Shown here in pieces: positions 1 to 6,235 of a stretch of DNA of 6,630 nt. Numbering within the stretch: position 1 is the stretch's first letter; each line of letters opens with the position of its first letter. The notes under the pieces are model-generated. The model saw only the letters and a list, made by a program, of their open reading frames with translations, was not told the DNA's origin and did not search any database. The DNA comes from Aquitalea sp. Its GTDB lineage: Bacteria; Pseudomonadota; Gammaproteobacteria; Burkholderiales; Chromobacteriaceae. The stretch is from positions 1 to 6,630 of the forward strand of contig JAFANL010000137.1 of assembly GCA_019232735.1 (NCBI GenBank). The letters run 5' to 3'. A program made the position numbers and the translations under genes.

Positions 1-1605
1 GCCGCTGCCAGCGCGGAAGGTGGCCTCGGTCCAGCTGAGATTGGCATTCAGCTCCCATTGCGGAGTCACATGCCAGCGACCTTCCAGCTCCAATCCCTGA
101 TGACGCGTGGGTGCCAGATTGGCGTTGGCACCGCTACCGTTGTTGGCAAAAGAATTGTAAGCAATCTCATTATTCAGGTCGCTACGGAACAAGGCCGCTT
201 TGACACTGGCCTGCGCGGTCTTCCACTCCACCCCCACTTCAGCATCGTGTGATTGCTGCGGCAACAACACGGCCCCACCGGTGTAGGTCGCCTCATCAGC
301 ATTGGCCAGACGGAAACTCTGCCCCCAGTGACCATAAACCGACCAGGTCGCGGACAAATCCTGCTTCAGGCCAAGCAACCAGGAATGCAAGGTGGCATCC
401 AGCGCCGGAATGGAACTTCCAGGCTGATTGATCACATCATTCACATCCTGCTGGCGGGCACCCAATGTCAGCGCCCCACCCTCCCAAGGCTTGAACAGAC
501 TGTCGGCAAACCAGCCTTGGTGACGTTGCGTGGTGCTGTAGCTGGAGCTGTTCTGCACATTGGCCGTACTATTCAGCCAGTCGGTACCCACCGTCACGCT
601 ATGCTGGGCAAAGGGCAGCTTGTAACGCAGGCTGGCATTGTTTTCGCTCAACTGGCGCGCGTCTGTATCTCCATAAGAAACATAATCGCTATAAGTATTC
701 TTGCTGCGATGGGAAACATCACCATACAAGGTACCTGGCCCCACGTCCTGGCTGAATGAGGCCCCGGTCGTGGAACTACTGGTCTCCATGAAGTCATGGG
801 GCGAACTGCTGGCTGTCGGGCTGGTCGCCAGCGGATTTTTGCCATTGGCAGGATCTGCCGTCAGCGAGCCGGGCAGATGCAAACCTTGCGAGCTGGTATT
901 GGCAAACAGCTTGATATTGCCGCCATCATGCTGGTAAGTCAGCGTCAGGCCACCGTTATCATCCCGCTCCTGATTGTTCTGGCGATAGTTATCGGTTTTC
1001 ATGGTGTGGGCATAGGCATCTACCGACACCCCGGCGCTGCTGCCTGCATGCAGGTCGGCATCCAGCTGGCGCAGATCATAGCTGCCACTGGTCATGCTGA
1101 TACTGCCGCTGACGCCTTCCCTGACGCCGGACTTGGTGATGATATTGATCACCCCGCCGGTGGCACCACTCCCATAGGCCACGCTACCGATACCGCGCAC
1201 CACCTCGATCCGCTCGATATTGCTCAGTGCTACCGCACTGAGATTGGGGGCGGACAGGTCATTGTTATTTTGCCGCACACCATCCACCAGAATCAGCGTA
1301 TTGCTGATGCCGGTCATGCCGAAACCACGCAAATCCACCGCGGCGGCACTGGCAGCGCCCGTGCTGTTGAACACATGCACACCGGCCAATTGCGACAATA
1401 CGTCCTGCACCGTTGTGGCCGGGCTGTTGGCAATTTGCGCGGCGCTGACGACGGTGACATTGGCGGGCAAAGTCGCGATAGCGGCAGGCACGCGACTGGC
1501 CGTGACCACCACCTCGTCGCCCTGGAATTGCGGCAAATCATCCGCCAGCACCAATCCGGCCCAGCCCATGGACACCAGCATGGCGAGTTGTTGAGGTTTG
1601 AACAT
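1..1605 (-). CDS. btuB: TonB-dependent outer-membrane receptor, BtuB type (cobalamin uptake), C-terminus cut off by window edge
   Basis: The minus-strand reading frame is open from ATG 1605-1603 to the window edge: 535 codons, no stop, so the barrel C-terminus lies outside. Residues 1-21 form a signal peptide (MFKPQQ, then a hydrophobic stretch ending VLA, with the mature protein starting DD). A TonB box, DEVVVTASR (30-38), closely resembles the E. coli BtuB box DTLVVTANR. The plug domain spans about 48-158, with VDLRGFG (90-96), LILVDGVR (104-111) and the family signature IERIEVVRG followed by AYGSGATGGVINIITK (130-158). The remainder alternates short polar and aromatic segments, as expected for a 22-strand barrel. 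E. coli BtuB is about 614 residues, so some 80 or more residues are probably missing. An AGGGAG ribosome binding site (1619-1614) precedes the ATG by 8 bases. The family moves substrate across the outer membrane using TonB-ExbB-ExbD energy. Cobalamin as substrate is inferred from the upstream cobalamin riboswitch and the divergent cob operon; a cobinamide or other corrinoid substrate is possible. Confidence 0.93.
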   Translation of the reverse strand, partial: MFKPQQLAMLVSMGWAGLVLADDLPQFQGDEVVVTASRVPAAIATLPANVTVVSAAQIANSPATTVQDVLSQLAGVHVFNSTGAASAAAVDLRGFGMTGISNTLILVDGVRQNNNDLSAPNLSAVALSNIERIEVVRGIGSVAYGSGATGGVINIITKSGVREGVSGSISMTSGSYDLRQLDADLHAGSSAGVSVDAYAHTMKTDNYRQNNQERDDNGGLTLTYQHDGGNIKLFANTSSQGLHLPGSLTADPANGKNPLATSPTASSSPHDFMETSSSTTGASFSQDVGPGTLYGDVSHRSKNTYSDYVSYGDTDARQLSENNASLRYKLPFAQHSVTVGTDWLNSTANVQNSSSYSTTQRHQGWFADSLFKPWEGGALTLGARQQDVNDVINQPGSSIPALDATLHSWLLGLKQDLSATWSVYGHWGQSFRLANADEATYTGGAVLLPQQSHDAEVGVEWKTAQASVKAALFRSDLNNEIAYNSFANNGSGANANLAPTRHQGLELEGRWHVTPQWELNANLSWTEATFRAGSG

Positions 1606-1609
1606 GAAA

Positions 1610-1667
1610 CACACTCCCTGAAAGTGAACGGATGCTTTTGCAACAGCGCAAAAGCCATCAGGAGTGC
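1610..1667 (-). promoter_or_regulatory. Candidate riboswitch expression platform that masks the receptor's ribosome binding site
   Basis: Read on the minus strand, CACTCCTG (1666-1659) can pair with CAGGGAGTG (1620-1612), which contains the receptor's Shine-Dalgarno sequence. This gives 8 pairs with one bulged G. The space between is mostly filled by a second hairpin (1659-1631): GCTTTTGC and GCAAAAGC form 8 perfect pairs around a 6-base loop, extended by GAT/ATC past one bulged G. No U-run follows, so this is not an intrinsic terminator. A translational off-switch fits better. That is an inference from base pairing by eye; the alternative (on-state) fold is not resolved. GGAGT at 1761-1757 could compete for the CACTCC strand, but only through 5 pairs. 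Confidence 0.5.
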
Positions 1668-1792
1668 GAAGAGGACGGCTGTCGCCGCTTGAATACAAGG
1701 CATGCAGCACGGCAACTGGGCCGGTACTGTGGTCTGCAAGATCGCCTCCCCGCGATACTCCAGCACCTGAGGCCGCGCTGACGGCCACAGGC

Positions 1793-1961
1793 GACAGGCC
1801 GGTCTCCGGGCTCGATCTTGTAGCTGCGCGCCTTCCCGTTGTCTGGAACAGTGGCGATTGCGCAGCCCGGGCCTTGCGGCCAGACCTTACCGTTGCGGGG
1901 GCAGCGCCGGTCTTGCACCGGCTTCCCGTTTCATCCGGGCGGCAAAGCCCGGACACCTGTC
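1793..1961 (-). promoter_or_regulatory. Cobalamin riboswitch aptamer (AdoCbl/B12 element) in the receptor leader
   Basis: All hallmark elements of the cobalamin aptamer occur in order on the minus strand. Stem P1 is GACAGG (1961-1956) with CCTGTC (1798-1793), 6 perfect pairs. Next come AAACGGGAAG (1931-1922), the hairpin GCCGGTGCAAGACCGGC (1922-1906), GCTGCCCCCGCAAC (1905-1892), GCCACTG (1855-1849), GGGAAGGCGC (1837-1828) and the B12 box GAGCCCGGAGACCGGCCT (1814-1797), which fits the consensus AGYCMGGAGACCKGCC. The aptamer ends about 190 bases before the receptor ATG. Cobalamin binding to this class normally represses the downstream gene, here the TonB-dependent receptor. The RNA faces away from cobT, so it does not control the cob operon in cis. 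Confidence 0.96.
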
Positions 1962-1969
1962 AAGTCGTG

Positions 1970-2000
1970 ATTATAGTGAAAAAACCGACAAAACAGTCAT
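1970..2000 (-). promoter_or_regulatory. Promoter for riboswitch-receptor transcript
   Basis: A perfect TATAAT -10 box lies on the minus strand at 1975-1970. It predicts a transcript start near 1964-1963, only about two to three bases before the first base of aptamer stem P1 (1961). The best -35 candidate is ATGACT (2000-1995), matching four of six positions of TTGACA but with a 19-base spacer, so the -35 is weak or differently placed. The position directly upstream of the aptamer makes the assignment plausible. The predicted untranslated leader is about 360 nucleotides. Confidence 0.65.
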
Positions 2001-2051
2001 ATCAGCGGCGATTTGTATCGATTATCGTCAATAAATGTCAAAAGCATAATA

Positions 2052-2120
2052 GCAAGCTGCTTGCCCCTTAGCCCCCCTTGTCTTAGAGTCCCGCTCTAGC
2101 CCCCCACGCCAACTCTAGAG
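2052..2120 (+). repeat. Inverted repeats in the cobT leader
   Basis: Three small symmetric elements lie between the AT-rich divergent promoter region and cobT. GCAAGC (2052-2057) and GCTTGC (2059-2064) form a perfect 6-base dyad around a single T. TAGAG (2084-2088) and CTCTA (2094-2098) could make a 5-bp hairpin with a 5-base loop. CTCTAGAG (2113-2120) is a self-complementary palindrome just before the cobT start. The two CTCTAG copies (2094-2099, 2113-2118) could compete for the same partner. They could be an operator, an mRNA hairpin, or chance; I see no known regulator consensus. No cobalamin riboswitch is present on this strand. Confidence 0.4.
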
Positions 2121-2131
2121 AACTTTGCATC

Positions 2132-3166
2132 ATGACCAAGGCCATTGCCCTCCCCGCTCACGCTTCTTATCAGGCCGCCCTGCAACACCAGAATGCGCTG
2201 ACCAAACCAGCCGGTAGTCTGGGTGTACTGGAAACCGTGGCCTGCCGCTTTGCCGCCTGGCAGGGCCAGACCATCCCGGCCGCACTGCAAGCCGCCATTA
2301 CCGTGTTTGCCGGTGACCATGGCGTCACGGCTGAAGGGGTATCCGCCTACCCTTCCGTGGTAACGGGTGAGATGGTGAAGAACTTTGCCGCCGGCGGGGC
2401 GGCCATCTGCGTACTGGCACGTGCCATTTCCGCCCGACTGGAAGTTGTGGATGTGGGGGTACTGAATCCGCTGCCGGAACTGCCCATCGTGCATGCCAAG
2501 GTTGCCGCCGGCACCGCCAACCTGGCGGTAGAAGCCGCCATGAGCCGTCAGCAGGCAGAAGCAGCACTGGAAGTGGGCCGCGCAGCCGCCCGCCGTGCGG
2601 TAGAAAACGGGGCCAATCTGCTGATTGCCGGCGACATGGGCATTGGCAACACCACCCCGTCGGCGGCACTGATCTGTCGCCTGGCCAAGCAGGATGTTGA
2701 CCTGATCGTCGGTCGTGGCACCGGCATCGACGACGCCGGACTCGCCAACAAACGCCGCGTGGTGCAACAGGCTCTGGATCGCCTGCAAGCACAACAACTG
2801 GACGGCGTGGGCGTGCTGGCAGAATTGGGCGGGCTGGAAATTGCCGCCATGGCTGGTTTCTATCTGGAAGGCGCCGCGCTGGGCGTGCCGTCGCTGGTTG
2901 ACGGCTTCATTGCCAGCGCCGCCGCACTGGCTGCCCGCGCCATCGACCCGGCCGTGGCCGCCTGGCTGCTGGCCAGCCATCGCTCGGAAGAAACCGGCCA
3001 CCGGCTGACACTGGCCGCATTGGGACTGGAGCCGCTGGTCGAGCTGGGCATGCGACTGGGCGAAGGCTCAGGCGCGGCCACTTGCGTGCCGCTGCTGCAA
3101 CTGGCCATCAAACTGCATGCCGAAATGGCCACCTTTGCCCAAGCCGGAGTCACGGAGAAGGACTGA
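2132..3166 (+). CDS. cobT: Nicotinate-nucleotide--dimethylbenzimidazole phosphoribosyltransferase
   Basis: This cytoplasmic enzyme transfers phosphoribose from nicotinate mononucleotide to 5,6-dimethylbenzimidazole. The product, alpha-ribazole 5'-phosphate, is the precursor of the lower ligand of cobalamin. The protein has 344 residues (Salmonella CobT about 356). Family motifs in order are KPAGSLG (25-31), FAGDHGV (59-65), SAYPSVVT (71-78), the phosphate-binding loop GDMGIGNTTPSA (167-178), SHRSEE (272-277) and LGEGSGAA (309-316). Glu311 in the last corresponds to the catalytic base Glu317 of the Salmonella enzyme. The ATG at 2132 is the only sensible start. Its Shine-Dalgarno sequence is poor: AGAG at 2117-2120, with a spacer of 11 bases, suggesting modest or regulated initiation. 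It is the first gene of cobT-cobC-cobS, and its TGA overlaps the cobC ATG by one base. Long antisense frames over it are shadows. Confidence 0.97.
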   Translation: MTKAIALPAHASYQAALQHQNALTKPAGSLGVLETVACRFAAWQGQTIPAALQAAITVFAGDHGVTAEGVSAYPSVVTGEMVKNFAAGGAAICVLARAISARLEVVDVGVLNPLPELPIVHAKVAAGTANLAVEAAMSRQQAEAALEVGRAAARRAVENGANLLIAGDMGIGNTTPSAALICRLAKQDVDLIVGRGTGIDDAGLANKRRVVQQALDRLQAQQLDGVGVLAELGGLEIAAMAGFYLEGAALGVPSLVDGFIASAAALAARAIDPAVAAWLLASHRSEETGHRLTLAALGLEPLVELGMRLGEGSGAATCVPLLQLAIKLHAEMATFAQAGVTEKD

Positions 3167-3768
3167 TGAACCCGTATACGCTGACCCTGCTGCGCCATGG
3201 CGAGATCGATCATGACGGCCGGCTGATCGGCCGTACCGACCTGCCGCTGAATGATTTGGGCTGCGAACAGATGGCCCGCAGCTGGCAGCGGTTGAATCAG
3301 TTGGCCCCGGTCACCAGCATGGCCACCTCGCCCTTGCAGCGCTGCCGTGAATTCGCCGTGCATCAGGCCTTGCACGGCTCGCTGCCGCTGAAGGTCGATG
3401 AGCGCTTTGCCGAGTTCGACTTTGGCGACTGGGATGGCATGTCGCGCGACATCCTGTCCGGTCAGCAGCCGGACTGGGGTCGCCGCGTGGCCGAAGGCGC
3501 GCTGATCCCACCGGGCGGCGAGAGTTACGCCGTGTTCCGCACCCGGGTGCTGACCGGCTTTGCCGACTGGATGCAGACCGCACGTGGCAGCCACCGGGTT
3601 CTGGTCTGCCACGGCGGGGTGATTACGGCCCTGCTGGCGGAACTGCTGGGCACCGAGTTTGCCGTGGCCAAGCTGATGACGGTACAGCGCGGCGGCTTTG
3701 CCCAGCTCTCCATGCTGGAAGGCCACCCTGCCTACCTGATGCATCTGGAAAGCCCTGGCGAAGCATGA
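3166..3768 (+). CDS. cobC: Alpha-ribazole phosphatase (histidine phosphatase family)
   Basis: The encoded protein has 200 residues and belongs to the phosphoglycerate-mutase-like histidine phosphatases. CobC removes the 5'-phosphate from alpha-ribazole phosphate (or from cobalamin phosphate). Visible signature: LLRHGE (8-13) with phospho-accepting His11 and Arg10, GRTDLPLNDLG (22-32), SPLQRC (55-60) with Arg59, the likely acid Glu83 in FAEFDFGDWDG (81-91), and the second active-site His149 in VCHGG (148-152). The frame is open further upstream inside cobT, but ATG 3166 is chosen because it overlaps the cobT TGA (TGATG) and has GGAGAAGG at 3154-3161 at proper spacing. Overlap with cobT and cobS supports one transcript. 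The fold is shared with many phosphatases, so the specific substrate rests mainly on context. Confidence 0.93.
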   Translation: MNPYTLTLLRHGEIDHDGRLIGRTDLPLNDLGCEQMARSWQRLNQLAPVTSMATSPLQRCREFAVHQALHGSLPLKVDERFAEFDFGDWDGMSRDILSGQQPDWGRRVAEGALIPPGGESYAVFRTRVLTGFADWMQTARGSHRVLVCHGGVITALLAELLGTEFAVAKLMTVQRGGFAQLSMLEGHPAYLMHLESPGEA

Positions 3769-4532
3769 AGCCAACTGCCGAGATACCACCTATCCGCTGG
3801 TGGCAGGGGCTGATTCTGGCTATCCAGTTTCTGACCCGCCTGCCCACGCCACAACTGCAGACCTTTCATCCACAATGGCTGGCGGCCAGCGCCCGCTGGT
3901 TCGCCCCGGTCGGCCTGCTGCTGGGTAGTTTGCTGTGGCTGGCTGTCCGGCTGGGCGCGCTACATGACCCATGGCTGGGCGCGCTGGCCGGTCTGCTGCT
4001 GTGGATCAGTGTAACGGGCGGCCTGCATCTGGATGGCCTGGCCGATCTGAGTGATGCCATGGGGGCCGCCCATCGTTCGCGTGAGCGCTTCTTCGAGGTA
4101 CTGAAGGACCCGCACGTTGGCAGTTTTGGTGTCATCGCCCTGGTCATGGCAATCTGCAGCAAGCTGGTCCTGCTGATGCTGCTGGCACAGCAGGGAAGCC
4201 ACCTGGCCGGCCTGCTGCTGATTCCAGCCTGGGCACGGCTGTTTGCACCGTTCTGGTCCGCCACCCTGCCGGCACTGGCTCCCGGCAGCGGCGAGCGCTT
4301 TGCCTGGCAACCACCGTGGGCGACGCAAGGCGTCAGCCTGCTGGCCTTGCTGGGCCTGTCTGCCTGGCTGGCCCCCAGCCTGCTGTCTGCGCCCTTGGCC
4401 GGCCTGCTGTGGTGGGGCTATCTCAAGCACAAGCTGGGCGGCATGACCGGTGATTGTCTGGGTGCCGGCATCGAGGTGTGTGAAATCCTGCTGCTGGGCT
4501 TGCTGCTGACGCCTTCGGTCTTCCCTGGCTGA
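3765..4532 (+). CDS. cobS: Adenosylcobinamide-GDP ribazoletransferase (cobalamin synthase)
   Basis: CobS is an integral inner-membrane protein. It joins adenosylcobinamide-GDP with alpha-ribazole (or its phosphate), releasing GMP and yielding adenosylcobalamin (or its phosphate). The 255-residue length is typical. Motifs: QFLTRLPTP (21-29), the conserved acidic GGLHLDGLADLSDA (85-98), KDPHVGSFG (114-122) and, near the C-terminus, MTGDCLGA (227-234). Several strongly hydrophobic segments, rich in Leu, Ala and Trp, are visible at about 44-61, 69-84, 122-141, 191-217 and 236-252. The start ATG overlaps the cobC stop in an ATGA arrangement. No strong Shine-Dalgarno sequence precedes it, so translational coupling to cobC is likely. 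It closes the cob operon; no clear terminator follows. Confidence 0.96.
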   Translation: MKPTAEIPPIRWWQGLILAIQFLTRLPTPQLQTFHPQWLAASARWFAPVGLLLGSLLWLAVRLGALHDPWLGALAGLLLWISVTGGLHLDGLADLSDAMGAAHRSRERFFEVLKDPHVGSFGVIALVMAICSKLVLLMLLAQQGSHLAGLLLIPAWARLFAPFWSATLPALAPGSGERFAWQPPWATQGVSLLALLGLSAWLAPSLLSAPLAGLLWWGYLKHKLGGMTGDCLGAGIEVCEILLLGLLLTPSVFPG

Positions 4533-4615
4533 CTGTCAAAGACCTGCCACCGTTTTGTCACTGCGTGGTGATCTTGTTTGCGCATACTGCCAGCATCTGC
4601 CTGATGGAGCTGGCG

Positions 4616-5101
4616 ATGACCGATCTGGACATCTCGCACGACCCGGCCCGGCTGGACCGGGACATGATCTTGCACTTCCTCACCGAACAGGCCCACTGGG
4701 CCGCCGGCATGGATGCCGCGCTACTGGAGCGGGCCATTCGCCACTCGCTGGTGATCGGCGCCTATGATCAGGGCCGGCAGATCGGCTTTGCCCGCGTGGT
4801 GACCGACTACGCCAGCTTTGCCTATCTGTCCGACGTTTTTGTCCTGCCGGAGTGGCGTGGCCGCAAAGTGGGACAGGCCATGATCAATGCCGCCATCGCC
4901 CACCCGCAGTTACAGCAATTGCGCCGCTTTCTGCTGGTTTCACGCGATGCCCGTGGCTTCTATCGCCGCCTGGGCTTCGGGCCCTTGCAGCAAGGCGAGC
5001 GCTATATGGAGCTGCGCCAAACCGCGGCCCGGCCACAATTGCTGCGCTGGCCCTTCATTCTGCGTCGCCAGCACGATGAAGGGCCACGCGCCAGCGCCTG
5101 A
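4616..5101 (+). CDS. GNAT-family N-acetyltransferase, substrate unknown
   Basis: The 161-residue protein shows the GNAT acetyl-CoA fold. The beta-4/acetyl-CoA binding signature is VFVLPEWRGRKVGQAM (74-89) with the R-G-x-x-V-G loop, and motif B is RDARGFYRRLGF (110-121). A preceding strand, IGFARVVTDYASFAYLSD (56-73), is also typical. The family moves an acetyl group from acetyl-CoA to an amine; the acceptor cannot be read from the sequence. I chose ATG 4616 because GGAG at 4606-4609 lies 6 bases upstream. The frame could be extended to ATG 4604 or GTG 4565, but those additions look less protein-like. The gene lies 83 bp after cobS on the same strand. Read-through is possible, but nothing ties it functionally to cobalamin. 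The last 30 residues extend beyond the core domain and are rich in Arg. Its TGA directly abuts the opposing gene's stop. Confidence 0.88.
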   Translation: MTDLDISHDPARLDRDMILHFLTEQAHWAAGMDAALLERAIRHSLVIGAYDQGRQIGFARVVTDYASFAYLSDVFVLPEWRGRKVGQAMINAAIAHPQLQQLRRFLLVSRDARGFYRRLGFGPLQQGERYMELRQTAARPQLLRWPFILRRQHDEGPRASA

Positions 5102-5106
5102 TCAGG
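5097..5106. other. Palindrome holding both stop codons of converging genes
   Basis: CCTGATCAGG is a perfect 10-base palindrome. The acetyltransferase TGA (5099-5101) and the opposing gene's TGA (minus strand 5104-5102) are adjacent halves of its TGATCA centre. No spacer and no T-run terminator separates the two genes. Confidence 0.9.
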
Positions 5107-6235
5107 GCAATAGCTCCGCTCGCGCACCGGCATGCTGCTTGACCAGCGGCCACGGCAATACACTCCAGGCCGGGTATTCGCAGGCGCGCGCCACGCGGGC
5201 AAAGGACGGCCCCAGATACAGTCCCTGCGGCGTGGCATACCAGCTGACAAACTGCCACACCTGCGGATCACGATAATTGCAGTCATCATCCTGGCCTGGC
5301 TGGCTGTCGGTCGGGTACAACCGGGCCATGGTGTGCGCCAGCCACGGGGCCTGTACATTTTCTTCATACTGGAAATCCGTGCGCTCACCACCGGGCTTGC
5401 GCGCCAGAAGCGGCTTGCCCTTGCCCAGCCACAACAGATCCTCCAGCTGTAATTCACGGCCGCTGCCCACCTCCAGGTTCAATGGATTGTCGGCAAAGTC
5501 CGGGTGTGCCCCACCGCAGTAATAGCTGGTGAAGATGCTGACACTGAACAACTTGCTGCCCAGCAGACGTGGCGTAATGGTTTGCTCGAAATCGGCACCC
5601 GCCGCCCGTACGCCGCCTAACTGGCAGTCAAAATAGCTGGCCACTTCCTGCCACTGCCGTTCCGCCAACTGTTGATTGAGCCGCTGCAAGCTGGCCTCCG
5701 GATAGCCATCCAGCACCCGGAACAGGCGGATCTTGCTCACCGGCTCCGCCCACCACTGCAGGGTATGGCCTTGCACCCGCTCGCGCTTGCCTGCCTTGAG
5801 CGGCAAATCCACCATGCGCACATAGTCGTAACCGGAACGCTGGCGAACCGGATGCAGCGCACTATCGCTGCTGGCCGGCCATTGTTCCCGGGCATATGGG
5901 CTGAGGCTGACCGCCAGCGCCTTGGCCGCCTTGGGGCCATGCCACTCGCCTACCCAGCCGCCGTTTTGTGGATGCAGGGTCAGGTCGCTACGTACTTCGT
6001 CATAGTGCAGATTCTCACCCAACTGCAGTGAACCATCGGCCTGCCGCTTGCCGCTGAGTGCCAGATCACGATGGTAGCGGCGGTAGAAATAACGTCCATC
6101 CACCTGACCATCAGGTTCGATAGTCAACTCCATCACCACCGCAGCATTGCCGATGTGACCCTGCAATAACTGCGGTGCAGCCTCTGCTCCCAGCGCCAGA
6201 CCCAACAACAACATGGCCATTCGTTTGTGCAGCAT
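5102..6235 (-). CDS. Secreted protein with DUF3298-like C-terminal region, function unknown
   Basis: The 377-residue protein begins with a signal peptide, MLHKRMAMLLLGLALGAEA, likely cut before AP near residue 20, so it is probably periplasmic. No lipobox cysteine is seen. The C-terminal half resembles DUF3298-type domains: LFSVSIFTSYYCGGAHPDFA (229-248) contains the diagnostic GGAHP (241-245), followed by LNLEVGSGRELQLEDLLW (252-269), and near the end by a GLYLGPSFARVARAC segment (338-352). The N-terminal part (about 20-110) is rich in beta-forming, glycine-punctuated segments and is not recognised. Four cysteines (204, 240, 319, 352), all in the C-terminal half, could form two disulfides in the periplasm. 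ATG 6235 is chosen because GAGGGG lies 5 bases upstream and it opens exactly on the signal peptide. A 66-codon in-frame upstream extension would bury that signal and is rejected. Family assignment is by pattern memory only. Confidence 0.8.
   Translation of the reverse strand: MLHKRMAMLLLGLALGAEAAPQLLQGHIGNAAVVMELTIEPDGQVDGRYFYRRYHRDLALSGKRQADGSLQLGENLHYDEVRSDLTLHPQNGGWVGEWHGPKAAKALAVSLSPYAREQWPASSDSALHPVRQRSGYDYVRMVDLPLKAGKRERVQGHTLQWWAEPVSKIRLFRVLDGYPEASLQRLNQQLAERQWQEVASYFDCQLGGVRAAGADFEQTITPRLLGSKLFSVSIFTSYYCGGAHPDFADNPLNLEVGSGRELQLEDLLWLGKGKPLLARKPGGERTDFQYEENVQAPWLAHTMARLYPTDSQPGQDDDCNYRDPQVWQFVSWYATPQGLYLGPSFARVARACEYPAWSVLPWPLVKQHAGARAELLP

Noticed and set aside
796..1692. 298-codon open frame on the plus strand
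   Set aside because: It lies antisense to the receptor, whose frame has a signal peptide, TonB box and plug motifs. The plus-strand translation is His/Gly/Ile-rich shadow sequence with no domain.
1741..1756. Small hairpin ATCGC/GCGAT in the linker after the riboswitch aptamer
   Set aside because: Five pairs with a 6-base loop, no T-run and no contact with the ribosome site; too weak to call a terminator or part of the switch.
2022..2050. Candidate cobT promoter with CATAAT (2045-2050) and TTATCG (2022-2027)
   Set aside because: The -10 matches five of six, but the -35 matches only three of six. In AT-rich DNA such a pair is expected by chance, so I do not list it as a feature.
2096..3001. 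301-codon open frame on the minus strand
   Set aside because: It is antisense to cobT, which has all catalytic motifs. The translation is a Gly/Gln/His-rich shadow.
2860..3789. 309-codon open frame on the minus strand
   Set aside because: It is antisense to the cobT end and all of cobC, both strongly supported by motifs and overlapping start/stop codons.
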